This document shows positions 17,001-25,761 of a stretch of 64,000 bases of DNA, in pieces. The position numbers and the translations under genes were made by a program. The notes below the pieces were generated by a model. It did no database searches, was not told where the DNA came from, and worked only from the letters and a program-made list of their open reading frames with translations. Each line of letters opens with the position of its first letter. The first letter of the stretch is position 1. Source of the stretch: Bradyrhizobium liaoningense (GTDB lineage: Bacteria > Pseudomonadota > Alphaproteobacteria > Rhizobiales > Xanthobacteraceae). The stretch is from assembly GCF_018130785.1 (NCBI RefSeq), contig NZ_JAFCJT010000009.1, positions 1 through 64,000 of the forward strand, in the 5' to 3' direction.

Positions 17001-17753
17001 GTGGCAGGGAAACGACGCATTACGCGTTCGGCCGCCGTGCGCCGTGGTGCGCCTGCGGGAGATTCGCGACGCACCCGCAACTCGGCCGAGGCCACCGAGC
17101 AAATCCTGCTCGATGCGGCGAAACGCGTGTTCGCTGAAAAGGGCTACATCCGCGCTACCGTGCAGGACATCATCGAATCCACCGGGCTAAGCCGCGGCAC
17201 CTTCTACCTCTACTTCCGCAGCACCGACGACATCTTCGTCCGCACCATTGCGAAAGTCGTCGACGACATCGTCGCCTCCTCGCGGGTACACTCCGGCCAG
17301 ACGCTGCGCCAGCGCGTCTACGACAACAATCTGCGTTATTTCGAGATCTTCGGCGCCAATCGCGGATTGCTGCGGGCCTTCTTCGAGGCAAGCTATGTCG
17401 ACCCCGAAATCGGCCGGAAGCGCGCCGAAATGCGCAGCGCCTATATCATTCGGGTGCGCGACCATCTCGAACGCCAGCGCCAGCTCGGTCGCTGCTTGCC
17501 GATCGATCCCGACGCCGCAGCGCTCTCGCTCGCAATGATGGTCGAAGGCACCGCACAGTCCTTTGCCGTATTGAAGATGGAGCCGTTCGAGCAACCGCTG
17601 GAGTTGAAGAAGCTCTGCACCGCCGTCACCGAGATCTGGTGCCGCGCGGTCTACACCGATCCCGATCGGCCGCTCACCCCCGCCGCCGAAAAGGCCGCGG
17701 CAGCCGGTGGCAAGCGCAGGAAACAGCTAGCGACGGCGGCGCGAGACAGATGA
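17001..17753 (+). CDS. TetR-family regulator of the kinase-ACAD operon
   Basis: This 250-residue TetR protein has its helix-turn-helix at about residues 30-80 (ILLDAAKRVFAEKGYIRATV, then IIESTGLSRGTFYLYFRSTDD), a helical effector domain, and a basic tail (AAAAGGKRRKQLATAARDR). The GTG start is preceded by AGGGAAGAA. Its stop overlaps the start of the kinase gene (ATGA), so it is the first gene of an operon TetR - APH-type kinase - DUF6285 - acyl-CoA dehydrogenase. The palindrome at 16894-16913 is the likely binding site. The inducer may be a pathway acyl-CoA. Confidence 0.9.
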   Translation: MAGKRRITRSAAVRRGAPAGDSRRTRNSAEATEQILLDAAKRVFAEKGYIRATVQDIIESTGLSRGTFYLYFRSTDDIFVRTIAKVVDDIVASSRVHSGQTLRQRVYDNNLRYFEIFGANRGLLRAFFEASYVDPEIGRKRAEMRSAYIIRVRDHLERQRQLGRCLPIDPDAAALSLAMMVEGTAQSFAVLKMEPFEQPLELKKLCTAVTEIWCRAVYTDPDRPLTPAAEKAAAAGGKRRKQLATAARDR

Positions 17754-18751
17754 ACGCGATGGACAATAGCTTCAGCCACGCGCTCGAAACCATGACTGCC
17801 CGCATCGTGCCTGGCGCGCGAGGAATCGCCAATCTGCGACGGCTGTCGGCTGGCGCGACGCTGGAGACCTGGTCGTTCGATGCCGTTGACGGCGAGCGGG
17901 TGTTGCATCCGATGATCTTGCGCCGCTCGCCCGGCGGCCTGCGCAGTACCGAATCGCTGTCGCTGGAGGCGGAAGCAGAGCTGATCCGCGTGCTCGACGG
18001 CAGCGGCGTGCCGGTGCCGACCGTGGTGCACACGCTGATGCCCGCGGACAATCTCGGCGACGGATTTCTGATGACGCGGATCGAGGGCGAGACCATCGCG
18101 CGCAAGGTGCTGCGTGACCAGGAGTTCGCAGGTGTGCGCCCTCGCCTCGCCGCGCAGTTCGGCACCATCCGCGGCACCATGACCAATGTGGACACTGCGC
18201 GCCTGCCGCCGCTCCCATTCAAGCCGGCCGAAATCATCGTGGCACGGCTTGCGAGCCGCTATGAGGCCCTCGGCGTGGCGCGGCCGGTGTTCGACCTCGC
18301 ATTTCGCTGGCTGGAGCAGAATGCACCCCTCCCGCTTGACAAATACAGCCTGGTGCATGGCGACTATCGCAACGGCAATATCATCTTCGGAGCCGAGGGC
18401 GTACGCGCGGTGCTCGACTGGGAGGTCGCCCATATCGGTGATCCCGCCGAAGACCTCGCCTGGATCTCGACGCCGCCATGGCGCTTCGGCGAGCTCGACC
18501 ATCCGGTCGGCGGCGTCGGCTCGCGCGAACAATTGTTCGAAGCCTATCAAGCCGCGAGTGGCGAACGCATCGATCCCGCCCGCGTGCATTATTGGGAAAT
18601 CCTCGGCAGCCTGCGCTGGGGCGTGAGCTGCGCCAGCATGCTGGAATGGTTCACCAGCGGACGCGACCCAAGCGTGGAGCGCGCGATGATCGCGCGGCGC
18701 GTCTCCGAGAACGAGCTCGATCTGATGCGTATCCTGACCGGGACGAACTGA
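17750..18751 (+). CDS. APH-type phosphotransferase, LvaA-like hydroxyacyl-CoA kinase candidate
   Basis: This 333-residue kinase has the aminoglycoside-phosphotransferase fold. Brenner's catalytic loop is intact, LVHGDYRNGNIIF (about residues 199-211), and the metal-binding Asp is in VLDWEVAHIGDP (about 223). Family knowledge: proteins of this group form the kinase half of ACAD10/ACAD11, and in Pseudomonas levulinate catabolism LvaA (with LvaB) phosphorylates 4-hydroxyacyl-CoA before LvaC removes the phosphate. Gene order here (kinase, small DUF6285 protein, acyl-CoA dehydrogenase) is the same as lvaABC, so a hydroxyacyl-CoA kinase is the best guess. The ATG overlaps the TetR stop (ATGA). Antibiotic phosphorylation is unlikely in this context. 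Confidence 0.82.
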   Translation: MNAMDNSFSHALETMTARIVPGARGIANLRRLSAGATLETWSFDAVDGERVLHPMILRRSPGGLRSTESLSLEAEAELIRVLDGSGVPVPTVVHTLMPADNLGDGFLMTRIEGETIARKVLRDQEFAGVRPRLAAQFGTIRGTMTNVDTARLPPLPFKPAEIIVARLASRYEALGVARPVFDLAFRWLEQNAPLPLDKYSLVHGDYRNGNIIFGAEGVRAVLDWEVAHIGDPAEDLAWISTPPWRFGELDHPVGGVGSREQLFEAYQAASGERIDPARVHYWEILGSLRWGVSCASMLEWFTSGRDPSVERAMIARRVSENELDLMRILTGTN

Positions 18752-18752
18752 T

Positions 18753-19157
18753 ATGCTGGATCAACCCCGTGGCGCCGAAATTCTTGCAGCGGTCTCGAAG
18801 CTCCTGCGCGAGACGCTGATGCCGCAACTGCCGGCCAATGCCGCATTCCAGGCGCGGGTCGCGGCCAATGCGATCGACCTCGTCGCTCGCGAGATCAATT
18901 TTGGCGAGGCTGCCGAAAGTGAGACGCTAGTGCGATTGCGCACGCTGCTCGGCCATGACGGCTCGCTACAGGAGCTGGAAACCGACCTGTCCGGCCGCAT
19001 TCGCCGCGGCGAGCTCGACCTCCAAAGCGACGGCCTCGCCGAGCATCTCTGGCTGACCACCCTCGACAAGATGAAGATCGACCAACCCGCCTACGCCAGT
19101 TATCGCCGCACAATCGAGGCGCGCGCTGGCCAGCAACAACCCCGAAAAGAGGATTGA
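18753..19157 (+). CDS. DUF6285 protein, LvaB-like kinase partner candidate
   Basis: This 134-residue, mostly helical cytosolic protein is of the DUF6285 type (GAEILAAVSKLLRETLMPQL, FQARVAANAIDLVAREINFG, LAEHLWLTTLDKMKIDQP). It starts 2 bases after the kinase stop and ends 6 bases before the acyl-CoA dehydrogenase start. Small proteins in this position accompany LvaA-type kinases; in the levulinate system LvaB is required together with LvaA for phosphorylation. It has no catalytic motif of its own. The equivalence to LvaB rests on position, size and context, not on a direct comparison. Confidence 0.78.
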   Translation: MLDQPRGAEILAAVSKLLRETLMPQLPANAAFQARVAANAIDLVAREINFGEAAESETLVRLRTLLGHDGSLQELETDLSGRIRRGELDLQSDGLAEHLWLTTLDKMKIDQPAYASYRRTIEARAGQQQPRKED

Positions 19158-19163
19158 GCAGAG

Positions 19164-20444
19164 ATGGATTTCAGCATCCCCAAGGATCTCGTCGATTATC
19201 TCGCCAAGATCGACGCCTTCGTCCAGGCCGAGATCAAGCCGCTGCAGGCGCAGGACGACAATGAGCGTTTCTTCGACCATCGCCGCGAATGGGCTCGCAC
19301 CGATTTCGACAAGGACGGCCTACCTCGCCCGGAATGGGAAGCGCTGCTCGAAAAGGCCAAGGCGCTCGCCGACAAGGCCGGCTTCTTCCGCTTCTCGCTG
19401 CCCAAGGAATTCGGCGGCCAGGGCGGCGGCAATCTCTGGATGGCCGTCATTCGCGAGCATCTGGCGACGCAAGGCCTCGGACTGCACAACGACCTCCAAA
19501 ACGAACATTCAGTGGTCGGCAACTTCCCCTTCATCGTGATGCTGCGCGACTTCGGCACGCAGGAGCAAAAGGAGAAGTTCATACGCGGCTCGCTGGAGCG
19601 CAAGATCCGCGTCACCTTTGGCCTCACTGAACCGCACCACGGTTCAGACGCCACCCATATGGAAACGCGCGCTGTCCGCGAGACTCGCGACGGCGTCGCC
19701 GGCTGGCTGATCAACGGCGAGAAGATGTGGACCACCGGCATGCACACCGCGTCCCATTGCAGCCTGTTCGCGCGCACCAGCGGCGAGGACGGCGACGCCA
19801 AGGGCATCACGGCGTTTCTCGTCCCAACCACCACGCCAGGCGTGAAGGTCGAGGAATATATGTGGACCTTCAACATGCCGACGGATCATCCGCGCGTCAG
19901 CTTCACCAATGTCTGGGTGCCCGAAAGCGCGATGTTCGGACAGATCGACCGCGGCCTCGCGCTGGCGCAGGCTTTCGTGCACGAGAACCGCATCCGCCAG
20001 GCGGCGAGCTCGCTTGGCGCAGCGGCGTATTGCGTCAACGAGAGCGTCAAATACGCCAACCAGCGCAAGCCGTTTGGCAAGCCGCTGTCGGTCAATCAGG
20101 GCATCCAGTTCCCGCTGGTCGAGCTGGCCACGCAGATCGAGATGCTCCGCCTGCTCATTCGCAAGACCGCCTGGGAGATGGACAGCATGCCCCACCCGGA
20201 AGTCGAGAAGCGGCTCTCCGACAAGGTCTCGATGTGTAACTACTGGGCCAACCGGCTCTGCTGTGAGGCGGCTGACCGCGCCATGCAGGTGCACGGCGGC
20301 ATCGGCTATTCGCGCCACAAGGCGTTCGAGCACATCTACCGCCACCACCGCCGCTACCGGATCACCGAGGGTTCCGAAGAGATCCAGATGCGCAAGGTGG
20401 CCGGTTATCTGTTTGGTTTCATGGGCCCCAACAAGAGGGCCTAG
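19164..20444 (+). CDS. Acyl-CoA dehydrogenase family protein, LvaC-like candidate
   Basis: This 426-residue flavoprotein has the ACAD fold: an N-terminal helical domain, a middle beta domain (TFGLTEPHHGSDATHMETRA, MWTTGMHTASHCSLFARTSG) and a C-terminal helical domain. HGGIGYSRHKAFEHIYRHHR precedes RITEGSEEIQ; the Glu of TEG (about residue 403) is at the position of the catalytic base of medium-chain ACADs. Next to the kinase it would either oxidise an acyl-CoA or, as proposed for LvaC and ACAD10/11, process a phospho-acyl-CoA to the enoyl-CoA. The start has a GAGGA site, and it closes the TetR-kinase-DUF6285 operon. Confidence 0.9.
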   Translation: MDFSIPKDLVDYLAKIDAFVQAEIKPLQAQDDNERFFDHRREWARTDFDKDGLPRPEWEALLEKAKALADKAGFFRFSLPKEFGGQGGGNLWMAVIREHLATQGLGLHNDLQNEHSVVGNFPFIVMLRDFGTQEQKEKFIRGSLERKIRVTFGLTEPHHGSDATHMETRAVRETRDGVAGWLINGEKMWTTGMHTASHCSLFARTSGEDGDAKGITAFLVPTTTPGVKVEEYMWTFNMPTDHPRVSFTNVWVPESAMFGQIDRGLALAQAFVHENRIRQAASSLGAAAYCVNESVKYANQRKPFGKPLSVNQGIQFPLVELATQIEMLRLLIRKTAWEMDSMPHPEVEKRLSDKVSMCNYWANRLCCEAADRAMQVHGGIGYSRHKAFEHIYRHHRRYRITEGSEEIQMRKVAGYLFGFMGPNKRA

Positions 20445-20451
20445 GACCAGA

Positions 20452-20478
20452 TCCGCCCGCGCAGCCAGCACGGGCGGA
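20452..20478 (+). terminator. Hairpin between the ACAD and binding-protein genes
   Basis: TCCGCCCG (20452-20459) and CGGGCGGA (20471-20478) form a perfect 8-bp stem 7 bases after the dehydrogenase stop. There is no U-run, and the next gene starts 62 bases after the dehydrogenase stop, so it may reduce rather than stop read-through. Confidence 0.45.
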
Positions 20479-20506
20479 CGCGTTAGGGAAGCACAAGGAG
20501 GGTATC

Positions 20507-21715
20507 ATGCCGGACGTCTCTCGGCGAACGATCACGCTCGCCTCGCTTGCTACACTTGCCGCCACGCTCGCTCCAAAGGATCGCGCCTGGGCCGAGAAGA
20601 AATACGGTCCAGGTGTCAGCGACACCGAAATCAAGGTCGGGCAGACCATCGCCTATAGTGGTCCGGCTTCCGCCTACGGCCAGCTCGGCCAGGCCGAAGC
20701 CGCCTTCTTCAAGGCGATCAATGATCGCGGCGGCATCAACGGCCGCAAGATCAACTTCATCTCGGTCGACGACGGCTATAGCCCGCCGAAGGCCGTCGAA
20801 CAGACCCGCCGCCTGGTTGAGCAGGACGAGGTGGCCGTGATGTTCGGCATGCTCGGCACGCCGCTGAACCTTGCGACGCGAACCTACCTCAATTCCAACA
20901 AGGTACCCCAGCTCTTCGTGGCTGCGGGTTCCGAGCAGTTCGCCAATCCGGAGAAGTTTCCGTGGACGATGGGCTTCCAGCCGACGTTGCGTTCGGAGAG
21001 CACGTTCTTCGGCAAGCAGATCCTGGCCGTCAACGCCAATCCGAAGGTCGGCGTGCTCTACCAATACGACGATTTCGGCAAGGAGATGCTGTCGGGCCTT
21101 TCCGACGGCCTCGGCGCCAAGGCTTCGGCGGTCATCGCGGCCGAGAGTTTCACCCCCACCGATCCGACGGTCGACTCACAGATCGTCAAGCTGAAGTCGG
21201 CCGGCGTCGATACCGTTATGCTGTTTGCCTACGCCAAGCAGGCGGCCCAGGCGATCCGAAAGATTTACGAGCTGAACTGGCAACCCGACACGTACCTGCA
21301 TTCAGGCTCGGCCTCGATGAGCGCGACCCTGATCCCGGCGGGCCTCGAGCGCTGCGTCGGAATCAAGACCGTGCGCTACATGAAGGACCCGTCGGACCCT
21401 CGCTGGCGCGACGACCCCGAGCTGAAGCCGTTCTACGAATGGCTGAAGGAATACATGCCAGCTGCGAATCCGTCCGACACGTTTTTCCTGTCGGGTTGGA
21501 CTTTCGCCCAGATGCTGGTGCAGGTGCTACGCCAATGCGGCGACGATCTGACGCGCGAGAACATCATGCGCCAGGCCGCCAATCTCAAGGATTTTCGCAA
21601 TCCCGGATTGCTGCCAGGCAGCCTCATCAACACCAGCCCGACCGACTACCGGGTCGTGAAGTTCATGACGCTCGAACGCTTCAACGGCAAGAGCTGGGAA
21701 AACTTCGGGACCTGA
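20507..21715 (+). CDS. ABC transporter substrate-binding protein (HAAT family)
   Basis: This 402-residue periplasmic type I receptor starts MPDVSRRTITLASLATLAAT; the Arg pair before the hydrophobic stretch is Tat-like (SRRTITLA), with cleavage near residue 28. The family core is IKVGQTIAYSGPASAYG, INGRKINFISVDDGYSPPKA, LYQYDDFGKEMLSGLSDGLG. GGAGGG lies 6 bases before the start. It follows the kinase-ACAD operon and precedes a CoA ligase, so it probably brings in the acid that those enzymes use. It has close relatives at 14753 and 23679. No permease genes are adjacent. Confidence 0.9.
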   Translation: MPDVSRRTITLASLATLAATLAPKDRAWAEKKYGPGVSDTEIKVGQTIAYSGPASAYGQLGQAEAAFFKAINDRGGINGRKINFISVDDGYSPPKAVEQTRRLVEQDEVAVMFGMLGTPLNLATRTYLNSNKVPQLFVAAGSEQFANPEKFPWTMGFQPTLRSESTFFGKQILAVNANPKVGVLYQYDDFGKEMLSGLSDGLGAKASAVIAAESFTPTDPTVDSQIVKLKSAGVDTVMLFAYAKQAAQAIRKIYELNWQPDTYLHSGSASMSATLIPAGLERCVGIKTVRYMKDPSDPRWRDDPELKPFYEWLKEYMPAANPSDTFFLSGWTFAQMLVQVLRQCGDDLTRENIMRQAANLKDFRNPGLLPGSLINTSPTDYRVVKFMTLERFNGKSWENFGT

Positions 21716-21727
21716 GCTGATCATGTC

Positions 21728-21758
21728 CGGCGGAGCAACTCCGAGTGCTGCTCCGCCG
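21728..21758 (+). terminator. Hairpin after the binding-protein gene
   Basis: CGGCGGAGCA (21728-21737) and TGCTCCGCCG (21749-21758) form a perfect 10-bp stem with an 11-base loop, 12 bases after the stop. No U-run follows. It separates this gene from the ligase gene at 21903. Confidence 0.6.
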
Positions 21759-21902
21759 AGACCGTATCGTGCGCTTTCTGCTCCTTTCAACTCGCCAGCA
21801 GACTAACGCAAGCATCAACCCATGATGTCGCTTTAAGATTTCCTTGCGTCGCGCCTTTCACGAATTGCGCTTCGCCAACAACAAGCCGCGACGAGGCAAA
21901 AA

Positions 21903-23645
21903 ATGCAGTCTGAGCGACGCAATTGGCCATCGGTCTCGCTCGACGAAACCTACCGCATCCTCACTGCTCCTGCCGCACCGTTCGAGATGGAGACCATCGA
22001 CGTGGCGGGGCGCCCCGTCCGGGTCTACAAGAAAGCCTATCGCGATCTTCGCTGGATTTTCGAGGCCAGCAAGGCGTGGGGCGACCGAACCTTCCTCGTA
22101 TTCGAAGATGAGCGGCTGAGCTTTACGGAACATTATCGCGCGGCCTCCGCACTGGCGTGGCGGCTGGTCGATGACTACGGTGTGCAGAAGGGAGACCGCG
22201 TGGCGATCGCCATGCGAAACTTCCCGGAATGGCCGATCGCCTTCTGGGCCGCAGCGACCATCGGCGCGATCGCGGTGCCGCTCAATGCCTGGGGAACCGG
22301 GGATGACCTCGCCTACGGCTTGCGCGATTCTGGCGCCTCCGTTGCCATCGTCGACGGTGAACGCCTGGCGCGGCTCAACTCGCTAACCCCGGGAAGTCAC
22401 TCCGCCAAGCTCATCGCAGTCCGCGCTGTATCGGACATCCGGAACGCAACCGACACGCTGGAAAATCTGATCGGCCCGGCTTCGAACTATCGTGCATTGC
22501 CGGACCGGGCACCACCCGACCGCGACATACATCCCGACGACGACGCGACCATACTCTACACGTCGGGCACGACCGGCCGCTCCAAGGGGGCGCTGGGCAC
22601 CCATCGAAACATCATGTGCAACCTCGTGAACATCACGTTCTCGAGCGCCCGCGCCGCGATCCGACGCGGTGATCCCCTGCCGGCGCCACCGGAAGCCCAG
22701 AAAGCGGTGCTGCTTCCGGTGCCGTTCTTCCATGTCACGGGGTGCCACTCGATCATGATCCCCGCCATGGCGAACGGTTCGAAGATCGTGCTGATGTATA
22801 AATGGAACGTGGAAGCAGCGCTCGAACTGATCGAGCGCGAACGCATCAACTCTATGTCCGGCGTGCCGTCGATGACATGGCAATTGCTGGAATCGCCGGA
22901 TTTCGAACGGCGCGACGTCTCGAGCCTCGAGGGTCTCTCCTACGGCGGCGCCGCCGCGTCGCCTGAGCTGACCCGGAAAGTCGCTGCGCTGTGCCCGGGT
23001 AAGTTCGGCGGCACGGGCTATGGCGCCACCGAGACGTCCTCGGTCTCGACTTCGAACGGCGCCGAGGACTATCTCGCACGGCCGGATTCCGTCGGGCCTG
23101 CTGTACCCGGATGCGACTTGCGTGTCATCGATGAGGCCGGAAACGTCCTGCCGGTTGGCGCGATCGGCGAACTCGAAATCTACGGTGGCAACGTCGTGAA
23201 GGGTTACTGGAACAACCCTCAGGCGACGGCGGCAGCGTTCCGCGATGGCTGGTACCGCACCGGCGACATTGTCCGGATGGACGCGGAGGGTTTCGTCTAT
23301 CTGCTTGACCGCGCCAAGGACATGCTGATCCGCGGCGGCGAGAACGTCTATTGCGTCGAGATCGAGGACGCCCTCCTCGCGCATCCGGACATCTTCGAAG
23401 CCGCCATCGTCGGCATTCCCGACCGCGTGCTCGGCGAACTCGTCGGCGCCGTCGTTCGCACACGGGCCGGATCGCGTCTGACCGCGGACCAGGTGACCGA
23501 GCATCTGCGCCCAAGGCTCGCAGCGTTCAAGCTGCCCGCGCATGTCGATATTCGAACCGAGGAGCTGCCGCGCACCGCGAGCGGCAAGATCGTCAAGCGT
23601 CAGCTCCGCGAAGAACTCGCCGCAAAGGCAAGTGCACCTGGATAA
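21903..23645 (+). CDS. Acyl-CoA synthetase (AMP-forming)
   Basis: This 580-residue ANL ligase has an intact P-loop LYTSGTTGRSKGALGTH, GYGATETSSVSTS, YRTGDIVRMDAEGFVYLLDR and the C-terminal Lys region TASGKIVKRQL. Its N-terminus is longer than that of the other ligases here (starts MQSERRNWPSVSLDETYRIL). The ATG has GAGG just upstream. It lies between two substrate-binding-protein genes (20507 and 23679), with only 33 bases to the second, so uptake and CoA activation are probably co-expressed. It may play the role of LvaE in relation to the kinase-ACAD operon (inference). The substrate is unknown. Confidence 0.9.
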   Translation: MQSERRNWPSVSLDETYRILTAPAAPFEMETIDVAGRPVRVYKKAYRDLRWIFEASKAWGDRTFLVFEDERLSFTEHYRAASALAWRLVDDYGVQKGDRVAIAMRNFPEWPIAFWAAATIGAIAVPLNAWGTGDDLAYGLRDSGASVAIVDGERLARLNSLTPGSHSAKLIAVRAVSDIRNATDTLENLIGPASNYRALPDRAPPDRDIHPDDDATILYTSGTTGRSKGALGTHRNIMCNLVNITFSSARAAIRRGDPLPAPPEAQKAVLLPVPFFHVTGCHSIMIPAMANGSKIVLMYKWNVEAALELIERERINSMSGVPSMTWQLLESPDFERRDVSSLEGLSYGGAAASPELTRKVAALCPGKFGGTGYGATETSSVSTSNGAEDYLARPDSVGPAVPGCDLRVIDEAGNVLPVGAIGELEIYGGNVVKGYWNNPQATAAAFRDGWYRTGDIVRMDAEGFVYLLDRAKDMLIRGGENVYCVEIEDALLAHPDIFEAAIVGIPDRVLGELVGAVVRTRAGSRLTADQVTEHLRPRLAAFKLPAHVDIRTEELPRTASGKIVKRQLREELAAKASAPG

Positions 23646-23678
23646 TGGTGAACAACAAAACAGGATCGGGAGGATAGA

Positions 23679-24887
23679 ATGAAGAGACTTTTGTCGGCCG
23701 TGGCCGTTTTGTCGGCCGGGCTCCTCTTCGCGACCAGTGTCACTGCCGCCGAGAAGAAATATGACGAAGGCGCCTCAGACACCGAAATCAAACTCGGCCA
23801 GACCATGCCCTATAGCGGCCCCCTGTCGATACACGGCATCCAGGGCCGCACCGAGGTCGCTTATTTCAAGATGCTCAATGAAGAGAAAGGCGGCATCAAC
23901 GGCCGCAAGATCAACCTGATTTCGCTCGACGACGCGTTCTCGCCCCCAAAGACCGTCGAGCAGACTCGCAAGCTGGTTGAGGGCGACGGCGTGCTCGCGA
24001 TGTTCGGCTCGTCCGGAACTGCCGCGCAATCGGCGGTGCAGAAATATCTGAACAGCAAGGGCGTGCCGCAACTTCTGGTCTCGACGGGCGCCAATAAGTG
24101 GAACCAGCCGAAGGCCTTCAAATGGTCGACGCCCGCGTTTCATCTCTACGGCACCGAAGGCGAGATCCTCGCAAAGTACCTTCTATCCGTGAAGCCGGAC
24201 GCGAAGGTCGCGATCCTCATGCAGAACGACGATTTCGGGCGCGACTACGTCTCCGGGTTCAAGAAGGGGCTCGGCGACAAGGCCTCGACCATGATCGTCA
24301 AGGAAGTCACGTATGAGTTGACTGACCCCACGATGGATTCGCAGGTCGCGCAGCTCAAATCATCGGGCGCCGACGTGTTCTTCAACGTCTCGCTCGGCAA
24401 GGCAGCCTCGCAGTCGATGAAGAAAGCGTATGAGCTCGACTGGAAGCCGCTGCAGCTCGTCGTCAGTCCCTCGGTCGGGCGACAGTTCCTGGAAGCAGCC
24501 GGCTTCGACTCGGTCACCGGTATCATCGCAGCAACGCCCTACAAGCAGGTGTCGAGCCCGAAATGGGCCGAAGACCATGACGTCGTCGCCTATCAGGCCT
24601 TCATGAAGAAGTACCTGCCCAATGAAGACCCCAAGAACGAGATCGGCTTTGCCGTCTATTCGTTTGCCTACATCATGGGGAAAATCATTGAGGCCTGCGG
24701 GGACAATCTGACCCGTGAGAACCTGCTATATCAGGCGACGCACCTGAACAACGTGGCCGCGCCCTCCCTGCTGCCCGGTACCACTTACAATACGACGCCG
24801 GACAACTACGTTCCGTTCAAGCGCCTGGTGGTGCAAAAATTTGATGGGCAGGATTGGGTCCAGGTGACGGCGATCACGGTCGATTAA
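23679..24887 (+). CDS. ABC transporter substrate-binding protein (HAAT family)
   Basis: This 402-residue periplasmic receptor has a clear Sec signal (MKRLLSAVAVLSAGLLFATS, cleavage near VTA-AE at 24). The core motifs are IKLGQTMPYSGPLSIHG, INGRKINLISLDDAFSPPKT, ILMQNDDFGRDYVSGFKKGLG. A GGGAGGA site precedes the start. It shares an operon with the ligase at 21903 and ends at a strong bidirectional hairpin at 24916. It is similar in layout to the proteins at 14753 and 20507, but its ligand-binding segments differ (SSGTAAQ, STGANKW), suggesting a different ligand. Confidence 0.9.
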   Translation: MKRLLSAVAVLSAGLLFATSVTAAEKKYDEGASDTEIKLGQTMPYSGPLSIHGIQGRTEVAYFKMLNEEKGGINGRKINLISLDDAFSPPKTVEQTRKLVEGDGVLAMFGSSGTAAQSAVQKYLNSKGVPQLLVSTGANKWNQPKAFKWSTPAFHLYGTEGEILAKYLLSVKPDAKVAILMQNDDFGRDYVSGFKKGLGDKASTMIVKEVTYELTDPTMDSQVAQLKSSGADVFFNVSLGKAASQSMKKAYELDWKPLQLVVSPSVGRQFLEAAGFDSVTGIIAATPYKQVSSPKWAEDHDVVAYQAFMKKYLPNEDPKNEIGFAVYSFAYIMGKIIEACGDNLTRENLLYQATHLNNVAAPSLLPGTTYNTTPDNYVPFKRLVVQKFDGQDWVQVTAITVD

Positions 24888-24915
24888 ATTCTCAACGACG
24901 CGCAATCGGGATTGC

Positions 24916-24948
24916 TGGAGCGACCGGATTTGATGTCCGGTCGCTCCA
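24916..24948. terminator. Bidirectional terminator between convergent genes
   Basis: TGGAGCGACCGGA (24916-24928) and TCCGGTCGCTCCA (24936-24948) form a perfect 13-bp stem with a 7-base loop. It lies between the plus-strand binding-protein gene (stop 24887) and the minus-strand SDR gene (stop 24962) and can serve both. Confidence 0.85.
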
Positions 24949-24961
24949 ATTACTTGTGCTC

Positions 24962-25744
24962 CTAGCGGGGGGCCATGCGGATGGCGCCGTCGAGGCGGAC
25001 GTCTTCGCCGTTGAAGTAGCCGTTGGTGATCATGGTCAGCGCAAGCTGCGCATATTCCTCCGGCATTCCGAGACGCTTCGGGAACGGCACCGAGGCGCTG
25101 AGGGCAGTCTTGACGTTCTCCGGCGCACCCTGCAGCAGCGGCGTGTTGAAGATTCCCGGCAGGATGGTGTTGACGCGGATTCCGTCGCTCATCAGGTCGC
25201 GCGCGATCGGCAACGTCATACCGACGACACCGCCCTTGGAAGCCGAATAAGCGGCCTGCCCCATTTGCCCGTCCTCGGCCGCAACCGAGGCGGTATTGAC
25301 GATCGCCCCGCGCTCGCCGTCCTCGAGCGGGGTCAGCGACAGCATGCCCTTCGCCGACTTCGCGATGCAACGGAACGTGCCGACGAGGTTGATCTGGATG
25401 ATGCGGTTGAAGGCATCGAGCGGAAAGTGGGTGGGCTCACCGGTCTTCTTGTCCCGACCTGCGGTCTTCACCGCATTGCCCGTGCCTGCGCAGTTCACCA
25501 GGATCCGCTCCTGGCCGTGAGCCGCGCGGGCCTTGGCGAAGGCCGCATCGACCTCGTCGTCGGAGGTGACGTCAACCTTGCAGAATACACCGCCGATTTC
25601 CTTGGCGACAGCTACACCCTTCTCTTCGTTGAAGTCGAAGATGGCGACCTTCACGCCATGCGCAGCGAGCGCCCGCGAAGTGGCTGCACCGAGGCCGGAA
25701 GCGCCGCCGGTGACGACGGCAACGATCGATGAATCGAGTTTCAT
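24962..25744 (-). CDS. SDR 3-hydroxyacyl-CoA dehydrogenase (HSD10-like)
   Basis: This 260-residue short-chain dehydrogenase has the NAD-binding motif VTGGASGLGAATSR (residues 11-24), NCAGTGNA, and the catalytic set Ser153, Tyr166 and Lys170 (TASVAAEDGQMGQAAYSASK). Asp37 after the second strand (AIFDFNE) favours NAD over NADP. Its sequence style matches type II 3-hydroxyacyl-CoA dehydrogenases. The start at 25744 has GGGAGGGA; the frame is open 22 codons further. It follows the thiolase by 17 bases, so the pair would oxidise and cleave 3-hydroxyacyl-CoA. Confidence 0.9.
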   Translation of the reverse strand: MKLDSSIVAVVTGGASGLGAATSRALAAHGVKVAIFDFNEEKGVAVAKEIGGVFCKVDVTSDDEVDAAFAKARAAHGQERILVNCAGTGNAVKTAGRDKKTGEPTHFPLDAFNRIIQINLVGTFRCIAKSAKGMLSLTPLEDGERGAIVNTASVAAEDGQMGQAAYSASKGGVVGMTLPIARDLMSDGIRVNTILPGIFNTPLLQGAPENVKTALSASVPFPKRLGMPEEYAQLALTMITNGYFNGEDVRLDGAIRMAPR

Positions 25745-25761
25745 TGCAGTTCCCTCCCTGG

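Noticed and set aside
17750..18751. Aminoglycoside resistance kinase
   Set aside because: The fold and catalytic loop are shared, but the gene is translationally coupled to TetR, DUF6285 and acyl-CoA dehydrogenase genes, which points to acyl-CoA metabolism.
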